A stretch of 64,000 bases of DNA from Heterobilharzia americana (Eukaryota; Platyhelminthes; Trematoda; Strigeidida; Schistosomatidae): assembly GCA_944470555.2 (NCBI GenBank), contig OX104128.1, forward strand, positions 64,053,257 to 64,117,256, given 5' to 3'. How positions within the stretch are numbered: the first letter of the stretch is position 1; every line of letters begins with the position of its first letter. Below, piece by piece: positions 57,512-64,000 of this stretch. A program made the translations under genes and the position numbers. The notes beneath the pieces are model-generated. The model did not search any database. It was not told the DNA's origin and was given only the letters and a program-made list of their open reading frames with translations.

Positions 57512-58258
57512 CAATTTAAAAGGAATGAAAATGAAAGTCTAAGTTTATCGGTTTATCGTAAACCAACACATTCAAATCGATATCTTGATGTTAACTCAAC
57601 ACGTCCACTCAGTGCTAAACTCTCACTTACTCGGAACTTATTCAGGATAGCCACTAAGCTCATCACGAATGAAGACGACAGGCAAACGGAAGTAAGTAAT
57701 ATATCAGATATATTATTTTCCAATAACTTCCCAAGAAACGTCATTCAAAAGATCCAAAAACATGAACAGTGGGACCCAAGAGAAAATTCAAATGATGATT
57801 ATTGGATTGGCACAATAGTTTTACCATTCCACCAAGGTACAATCGAAGAATTATAAAGAATCTTAAGAAAGCACCGAATCACGACCTTTTACAAGACAAC
57901 CAACACTCTCAGGAATGCTCTAGTCCACGTAGAAGATAAAGTCGATTTTACCTCCACACAAAACTGTCTCTACAAATTAGGCTGTGTCGACTGTGATGCT
58001 TATTATACTGGACAATCATCCCGTGAGATCCTCATTACGGCTAAAGAACATGCAAGCTACACAAAACGATCACCAAATAATCCTGTAGAATTAGACAACC
58101 TACAAATCAAGTCGGTGATCGCTGTTCACGTCATATATCACAATCACAAAATCGAGATTGAAAATATTAAAATTATTCAGAAGAGATTTTTGAACTACAA
58201 AGAAAGAAGAATAGGAGAAGCATTTCATATCATGTTGAATCCTAATGCACTCGGGTAA
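57512..58258 (+). pseudogene. Penelope-like element 2: C-terminal half with GIY-YIG endonuclease
   Basis: One plus-strand frame runs from 57512 to the TAA at 58256-58258 and is broken only by a TAA at 57854-57856, where a CAA codon fits. It starts inside the protein (FKRNENESLSLSVYRKPTHSNRYLD, given here only as the YRKPTHSN motif after a short lead) and continues with STRPLSAKLSLTRNLF. The GIY-YIG nuclease follows with CLYKLGCVDCDAYYTGQSSR and AKEHASYTKR, and ends with RRIGEAFHIMLNPNALG. It belongs to a different branch from element 1. The reverse transcriptase is missing, so the copy is 5'-truncated. Confidence 0.82.
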
Positions 58259-58431
58259 CAGAAAGGGAGGCCTAACTATCCAAACAACCTGGACAGTATT
58301 TCCAAAAACACACACAATGATCTAGTCAAAAGTACATACATACAAAAAAACCGAATTTTGTCATCCATTTTATTTATTTATTATTTTTTTCCACCCAGTC
58401 ACATATACACATATTCATATATTGTGAGCTA

Positions 58432-58650
58432 ACAGAAGTTGGGAATATGGATTCTGACCCAGTGGCTCAATGGTTACGCACTGGCCGCGGAACCTGAAGG
58501 TCGCGGGCTCGATCCCTGCTGCTGGGGTCGTGGATGCGCACTGCTGAGGAGTCCCATACTAGGACGAAACAGCTGTCCAGTGCTCCCAGGTTTCCTTTGT
58601 TCCTCCAACTGATGTCAGTCTACGATGAATAATAACTTGAAATATTCATA
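58432..58650 (+). repeat. Family T repeat with intact hammerhead
   Basis: The plus-oriented unit has an A box (tggctcaatggttacgc, about 58466-58482), a B box (gggctcgatccc, 58505-58516), the ribozyme and the tail ('ccaactgatgtcagtctacg'). It is truncated at its 5' end compared with the copy at 30.7-31.0 kb. Confidence 0.8.
58538..58583 (+). ncRNA. Hammerhead ribozyme (family T), apparently intact
   Basis: Stem I is six perfect pairs (GCACTG at 58538-58543 with CAGTGC at 58578-58583). The core CTGAGGA (58544-58550), stem II GTCC/GGAC around catacta, GAAA (58566-58569), a minimal stem III (CAGCTG) and the cleavage triplet GTC (58575-58577) are all present. Position 7 of the core may be any base, so CTGAGGA is acceptable. 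Confidence 0.82.
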
Positions 58651-59523
58651 TCAGACTAATTAACTGATAAACAAAGACAAATTGTGAACGCTTTGTGACC
58701 AGCATAACGATGACATTCACGTTCATGTCATCATCATCATCATGTATAGACAATGTGATCTGATTCATCACCTTTCACTATTTAAACTATTCGATAACTT
58801 GTACATGTTTTATTCTCTGAAGAAACGATTTCCATGAAGTCACGAGACGTCAGCAATTTATCTTTCTACTTCATTTGGGATTTTACAAAATATATTTCGT
58901 TTATAATCCAATTACCCAATGTTCAACTTGTTCAACTCTATCACATCTAATTTTTATCCTGAAGTTTACAAAGCCTTCATTATATTATTTTTGTGACAGA
59001 AAACAATTTCAAATACTTTTAAATTTGTTATAAGCTGAAGACTTTGGTAACAATAGGTGATTCTAATCTGTTCTCAGGTGTATAGAATGAATAGTTTTTA
59101 GGTACTCGAACTAGAAAATGTTATTTTAAAGAGGATAGGTGTATATGAAGAAATCAGAACCGAACATGGGTGCTGGTTGAATAAAATAACGTAATTTCAT
59201 CAGCTGTATACAACCTAAAATTATCAAAGTGAGTGCTAGTTTATGAAAAGTGTTGCTGATCAAATAAGGATTCAGGTGAAGGGAGTTGTTAACGGAATGA
59301 GGAAATATTCAAGTCTATAAATATTTAGTAAACATCAGAATAAATAAATGTCATCAAAATTTACTAGGTAGGAAGCTATGATATGGCCAAAATAACAAGG
59401 AACTAACACGATAAAGAAAAACAAGTCAGAATTATTTTGTGTGTGTAAATATGAGGTTCGATAGGAAGAGCTTCAGTAAACCTAACAAATTTGAGACACT
59501 TTTGTTTATTTACTCTTTTTAAG
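58651..59523. other. AT-rich, (TCA)n microsatellite near 58727-58743
   Basis: Apart from the short TCA repeat nothing is recognised before the exon candidate at 59524. Confidence 0.35.
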
Positions 59524-59742
59524 GTCTCCGTGGTATCTGTTTGTCGTTCAGTTTCCATCAGTTACTTGCAAAAGTGTTATATCAAACGCAGATATCTTAG
59601 GATATGCTCACGAAATCGAGTAGATGCCCTGCCCATAATCCTCTCTATTCTAGTGAATTACTGTATTCAAATTAGTGGGGAGAACGAACTTTATGAAAGA
59701 AAAAGTTGTGAATCAATATTTGCCTTGTTAACTAATTCCTAA
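59524..59742 (+). CDS. Candidate last exon of an unknown gene
   Basis: The acceptor ending tactctttttaag (59523) opens a plus-strand frame of 72 residues (VSVVSVCRSVSISYLQKCY, RRYLRICSRNRVDALPI, ILSILVNYCIQISGE) to the TAA at 59740-59742. The composition is protein-like and the pyrimidine tract is good. I do not recognise a family and found no upstream exon with certainty. Confidence 0.35.
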   Translation, partial: VSVVSVCRSVSISYLQKCYIKRRYLRICSRNRVDALPIILSILVNYCIQISGENELYERKSCESIFALLTNS

Positions 59743-59759
59743 CATAACCCATTTAATAC

Positions 59760-60225
59760 TATTTATTGACATGTTATTCTCCGTTGTTTTATTCGATCGA
59801 GTTGTTCGACCTCCACTGGCATATGGCCTCCTATGCGGATGCTTCGATATTGCCTGAATGTTAATTATGATAATTTTGTTTGCTTGCGGCTAGCAGAAGA
59901 ATCCAGGAGGCGCGTTTCTTCCTACTTGGGACTCATCAGCTGGATGTACCTGCACCTGTACAATTTGGTCCAATAAAACAACGGAGAATTCCATTATATC
60001 AATAAATAGTAATAACTACTACCCGTTGTATAATAAGTGTCTATCGTTCCTCTATTGCATAGTGGGTAATGCCTTGGTGTCTGAAGCAACGAGTACGAGG
60101 TTCGAGTCTCAATGGGAACAGCATCACTCACTGAAGTGCAGGTAAATCTAACTGATAAATCCTAAGTTGGATAAAACACTCTTACTGGGTTCTCCTGCTA
60201 GCCATAAACATACAACCGATTTAAG
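59760..60225. repeat. Family S repeat, inverted copy with tail-to-head joint
   Basis: A minus-oriented part (59775-59958: tail, then hammerhead) is followed by a plus-oriented tail ('aaaacaacggagaattccat') and the start of a unit ('aatagtaataactactaccc', about 60006) with A box (ttgcatagtgggtaatgc) and a perfect B box (gaggttcgagtctc, 60097-60110). The plus-strand ribozyme (60141-60192) is decayed. The copy ends only about 80 bp before the ANKRD45-like start codon. Confidence 0.75.
59901..59950 (-). ncRNA. Hammerhead ribozyme (family S)
   Basis: On the minus strand CTGATGA, GTCC with GGAA, GAAAC and a CTC triplet before CTGGAT are present. Stem I (atccag with ctggat) is intact, but stem II and stem III each have a mismatch next to the core, so activity may be low. 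Confidence 0.65.
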
Positions 60226-60305
60226 GTGTTTAAATTTATATTTGTTTGTCGTTATTGGATATCTCTAGCTACGAACATTTTCTTTTAGCTTCAGACTTAA
60301 ACATT

Positions 60306-60869
60306 ATGTCTCAGATAGTAGATCTTATACATAAAGGAGATAATGAAGAGATACAAAAACTGCTTAAACTCTATGATAAAGATCCTGGTGGTTATCTACA
60401 AACAATGAATGAATGTGATGAAATGCAAAAATCTGCTATTGAATTATTTACAATACTTGACTATCGAAATATAGTTGAAAAAGCAATAAGTAATGGTTAT
60501 AATGAATTACATGTGAATAGAAGAAATGGTGAGTTTTTCGTTAACTTTTACACAAAATATCAATTGTATTTCAAGGTTATAATCTAGCTCATTATGCAGC
60601 AATGTGGAATCGTGCAGATTTACTCAAGTATCTTTATTTCGCTGGTGTAGATATGTATAGTAAAAATATCTATGGTGAAACAGCTCATAAATTAGCTGAG
60701 AAATATGAACAAAAAGAAGCTATGCATATTTTAGAATGGATAGGTAATCATTTATTAGAATGTAGTCTACATCGTTTTAGAATGTCGTGATCAGTTTCTT
60801 ACATTGATTCGTTTAGTTCGCGAAATTTTAGCAACTGCTGATAAGAATGTTTATACAAGAGAGGAAAGA
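60306..60869 (+). CDS. Ankyrin-repeat protein resembling ANKRD45 (5' three exons)
   Basis: Exons 60306-60528, 60576-60743 and 60781-60869 are joined by GT-AG introns of 47 and 37 nt, giving 160 codons in frame. The start ATG is 60306-60308; an acceptor-like tttcttttag ends at 60288, which could be a cis or spliced-leader acceptor. The protein begins MSQIVDLIHKGDNEEIQKLL and has a partial ankyrin unit around AIELFTILDYRNIVEKAI. A clear ankyrin repeat made by the first splice follows (GYNLAHYAAMWNRADLLKYL, VDMYSKNIYGETAHKLA). It then reads KYEQKEAMHILEWIECRDQF and LTLIRLVREILATADKN. The closing pattern (alanine-rich helix, Q-E-C-like, L-W/D-A) fits ANKRD45-type proteins. The last donor is gtaggt at 60870; the remaining C-terminal exons are not visible in the window. 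Function in schistosomes is unknown. Confidence 0.8.
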
Positions 60870-62299
60870 GTAGGTTGTTAGTGAATTTAAACATTATTGT
60901 TTATAATGTGTTTTATATGAATAAAAGTGTAATTAACTTTAAGATTTTGGTTGTATTGTGTTCTCTGAACTAAGTTGTTTAATCGTGAAGCTTTCATCGT
61001 CTCTCCAGACAACATGATCAACACTAACTTCAGTAAGTCGTTTAGCAAGACGATGAAAGCTTCACGATTAAACAACCCAGCTCAGAGAACACAATACAAG
61101 CAAGACTATCCACATGAGCTACAAATATTCTCCATTATTTCAACTTTAAGATTGCATTGTCATTGGTTTCGATGAAATACTGGTCATTATCTTCAATAAA
61201 AATTCAGAAAGACTGAAGAATTCTTATCAATTATGAAGTGTTATTTAGAAAGAAGTCGAATGAAAGTTATGCTGTAAACTGTGATCATCATAGTACTGGA
61301 CATTATAGTTATACAGCAGCAACAAAACATCACTATAAATACAGTAAAAAGTCATGATTCAGTCTTTTATAACCTCATATACTAACAATTACAGTCATCA
61401 GTTTAATTTGAAAATTCTTCAATCTACAACTATGTTGTTTATGGTCAGTAAGTGAGTTCTTTTTAACATAGGAATCAAAGAACAGATGAGTTAGTGATAA
61501 CTTCTCCCATTTGAATGTTTGTGTAAATGAATAATTCAGAAAAAGACTTCAACTTTAGAAAAGATTATAACAAAGTGAAGAATTTTGTTATTAACATGTT
61601 CCAGTTGAATCAGAATGAAATGAAGAGGAGTATTTAACCCAGATAAACCAGTTAACATACATACCTAGAAAAAACTGAGAGAAGGGAAACTACTAGATTT
61701 TGTGAACATATCATTAAAAGCTTACGCTTCAAATTAAAAGTGAGATCACCAGACACCTAATGGATATGATACATGAAGTTGTTGTTACCTTCGAAATCAC
61801 CAATATGCAGACAACAGACAGTCTACTTCATTTTTGATAAACAGTTTCAGTTCAGTGATTAAGACCTGATATTTGTCCACAGGATCAGATTGTGATTAAC
61901 TTTGCACTATCCTGGTCACTATAGTTTACCTTTGTTGCGTAATATCCATTTTATCTTTTCATATTTCCCGTAAGATTTCCACTTACTGATGAGAATTTAA
62001 TCTTTAACTCTGCTTCTTGACTCCATCACCTTTCTTCATCTGATGTGTAAATGAGCTCCGTCTTTGTATATCCTTCATGTGTCTTATAGTACTGTGAATT
62101 TTTAACTTGGCCTTTTTCTGAAACAGTTGAAGTATGTTGAGTATATATTTGTTGGTTGAGATAAATTTTGTTCATTTGGTTTATTTTCAGCTGATGAGAT
62201 GCCGTCAAATAAAATTTACACATTTTATTCTACAAGTGTCTTTATTTCTACTTTTTTCAGATACAAATCAGTTATTACTATTTATGGGTATGCTTGTAG
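60870..62299. other. Intron or 3' flank of the ANKRD45-like gene
   Basis: No following exon of the gene could be recognised. The stretch contains the 52-bp inverted repeat at 60951-61099 and otherwise AT-rich sequence. Confidence 0.35.
60951..61099. repeat. Inverted repeat with 52-bp arms
   Basis: The arm 60951-61002 pairs with 61048-61099 with three mismatches by eye; the shared core is 'gtttaatcgtgaagctttca'. The spacer is 45 nt. It lies just downstream of the third ANKRD45-like exon. It may be a small fold-back element. Confidence 0.8.
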
Positions 62300-62645
62300 T
62301 TCTCCGTCATTTTACTGAATCGAATTGTTCAACCTCTGTTGGCATATGGGCTCCCATCTGAATGCCTCGATATTGCCTGAATATCGATTATAATGATTTA
62401 TTTGATTGTGGCTAGCAGAGGGATTCACGACGCATGTTTCATCCCATTTGGGACTCGTCAGCTGGATGTAACAGCACTCCAGTAAGTGATGTTGTTCCCA
62501 ACGAGACTCGATAACGCATAACGCCCTGATGTTTGAAGCAATGAGTACGAGGTTCGAGTCTTAGTGGGAACAACACGCACTGGAGCACAGGTACATCCAG
62601 CTGACGAATCACAAATAGAACGAAGATTCAGTTGACAGTGTTATT
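62300..62645. repeat. Family S repeat, inverted copy
   Basis: A minus-oriented part (62300-62505: tail, hammerhead, start of tRNA-like region) meets a plus-oriented part (62506-62645) containing 'gaagcaatgagtacgaggtt' with a B box, and a decayed ribozyme near 62590-62640. The two halves overlap in content, so they could pair over about 60 bp. Confidence 0.7.
62421..62470 (-). ncRNA. Hammerhead ribozyme (family S)
   Basis: On the minus strand CTGACGA, a full stem II (GTCC/GGAT), GAAAC, and the triplet GTC are present. The 3' strand of stem I has changed from CTGG to GTGA, which weakens stem I. Confidence 0.6.
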
Positions 62646-63079
62646 CAAAAAGTAAATGCTAATGGCGACGGGACTAATTAAAAGTTAATTCAGGAGAAGC
62701 GAACAGTGACAATGAATGAAGTGAAACAGTCGCGGTCATTCAAAAGTTTGTGTCAGTCAAACTGGTTCAGCCAAGTAGAAAGCAATCAAACGAACAACTG
62801 TTTAGTGTCTAAAGTTTACGCAAGCACTGCCAAGCCTTCAAGCAGAAGGCATTCTTATCCAAACAGTATTTTGTGTGAGGCACAAATTATTATAAGAACT
62901 CGTTCACACACTTGTCTTTTGCACATATGATGAAGATATCATCTATCATTTCACTACCACCATCAATCTCATCTTGAATTTCACAGTTAGACAAAGTGCA
63001 ATAACTTTATCGACTGGAAATATCCATGATTTTATTCAGTTCACGATAAGAAAAATATTATTTTCATCATCAAATAAGA
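62646..63079. other. Unrecognised sequence
   Basis: A 74-codon plus-strand frame (62706-62930) has no recognisable domain. Confidence 0.3.
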
Positions 63080-63660
63080 CCAGGTATTACTGCGTAACGG
63101 TTCGAGTTGCCTCAGATCTTATTAGTACATCAAATAAAGAGGCAATGAAGTGGAAGATGAAGAAAAGAAAACTCAGTCGGAAGATATATGAAGTACTGAA
63201 AGAGAGAAAGCAAGAATGAGAAAATGGTGAGATTCGGTATAGTTTCGTTAAGATGAGGATAATGTATGTATACATCTGCGCCATATCACCTAGAGTCTCC
63301 AATCACTGGTCCCTCTTGTCCCACGGACCCCAACCACCTAGTCTGCATCGCCCCACATGGTTCAAACCAACAGTCAGAGACTTCATACATTCATGCCATG
63401 TTTTAGTCTGGCCACCTCGGGCCTTTCTCCAGTGTGGATCTACTTTGGTCAACATTGTGTGACAAGGCAATCGGTGACTAGGCATACGTAACACGTGTCC
63501 TAACCATTTTAGTCAATGAAGTCTCACAACCGTGTCAGGTAATTTACCTCTTCTCCCTTAAACTCTATACCTGATGTCTGCGTTACTCATATGGTGGCAC
63601 CACGGAATATGACCTATACTTCGAAGGCAATGGTGATCAAATACCCGGAAGCCTTCTCAA
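63080..63660 (-). mobile_element. RTE-like family A subfamily, 5'-truncated 3' end
   Basis: On the minus strand the C-terminal domain (LRMPSHRLPCHTMLTKVDPHW, 63494 downward, and TWHECMKSLTVGLNHVGR) and the 3' UTR end at 'agaccaggtattactgcgta' near 63080. The site corresponding to the TA insertion of the 6 and 21 kb copies reads agtataggtcat, without the insertion. Confidence 0.75.
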
Positions 63661-64000
63661 AAGAATCTTTGTAAGTACATACTGTTTCTATACACACTGA
63701 AGTAATTCGATTCGTTGTTAACTTTATGGAATCTTTTGACTGTCGATTGTTCTTAATTGAATCTCTTTTACCATCTTTCAACCTGTCAGGCATAGGATAA
63801 CCTAAGGATGTTGTTCAATTCAACAAATAGTTTTGTAGAACATCTAATACCATTAATTCTAAGTTATTGAAAAAGTAAGACATTGTTGACTACTATGCAG
63901 TGTTGAAGAGATAGGACTACTAATTTGCATTTAGAGCTATATTAGTGTTGCAAAATAGTTGTCAAGATCTTCAATCAAAAAAGTGTTAACCAAAAGATTT
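63661..64000. other. AT-rich end of window, nothing recognised
   Basis: No exon, repeat or RNA gene was recognised. Confidence 0.4.

Noticed and set aside
58466..58516. Possible tRNA gene in the family T unit
   Set aside because: A and B boxes are present, but no cloverleaf with acceptor stem could be drawn; it is the promoter part of a SINE-like repeat.

Overview
The window looks like nuclear DNA of a parasitic flatworm, most likely a schistosome. It is AT-rich and gene-poor, its introns are very short near gene starts (37 to 55 nt), and it is packed with RTE-like and CR1-like LINEs, Penelope-like elements with GIY-YIG endonucleases, and tRNA-like short repeats that encode hammerhead ribozymes of the type known from the S. 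mansoni Sm-alpha family. The species call rests on these repeat types and gene structures, not on a database match.

Three host genes can be supported. (1) A complete eight-exon DNase I-family gene on the minus strand (6857-15438) can be joined in phase at every intron. It predicts a 273-residue secreted nuclease with all expected catalytic residues. (2) A one-exon SMCO4-like tail-anchored micro-membrane protein lies on the minus strand (36483-36668). (3) The first three coding exons of an ankyrin-repeat gene resembling ANKRD45 lie on the plus strand (60306-60869), with introns of 47 and 37 nt; its 3' part was not found. Weaker exon candidates of unknown genes lie at 24053-24192 and 26403-26509 (minus), 47489-48880 (minus) and 59524-59742 (plus).

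The rest is mostly mobile DNA. RTE-like family A has one nearly full-length but broken copy with a 15-bp target duplication (18154-22072), a 5'-truncated sister (5541-6645), a short internally deleted derivative inside the DNase gene (13959-14846), a decayed copy with a nested insertion (32345-35095), and several fragments. RTE-like family B, whose tail is (AAT)n, has copies near 0.4-1.4, 2.2-2.7, 3.4-4.9, 11.4-11.9, 16.7-17.1 and 29.3-30.3 kb. The 36.9-45.4 kb block holds three decayed CR1-like elements and a 319-bp inverted repeat whose arms are almost identical. Two different Penelope-like elements lie at 24.87-25.89 and 57.5-58.26 kb.

Two families of short repeats with pol III-like A and B boxes carry hammerhead cores. 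Family S resembles Sm-alpha. Family T is different in sequence but has the same layout. In most copies, two pieces of opposite orientation lie head to head, often with preserved tail-to-head joints. This pattern, together with the nearby Penelope-like elements, is the most unusual feature of the window.
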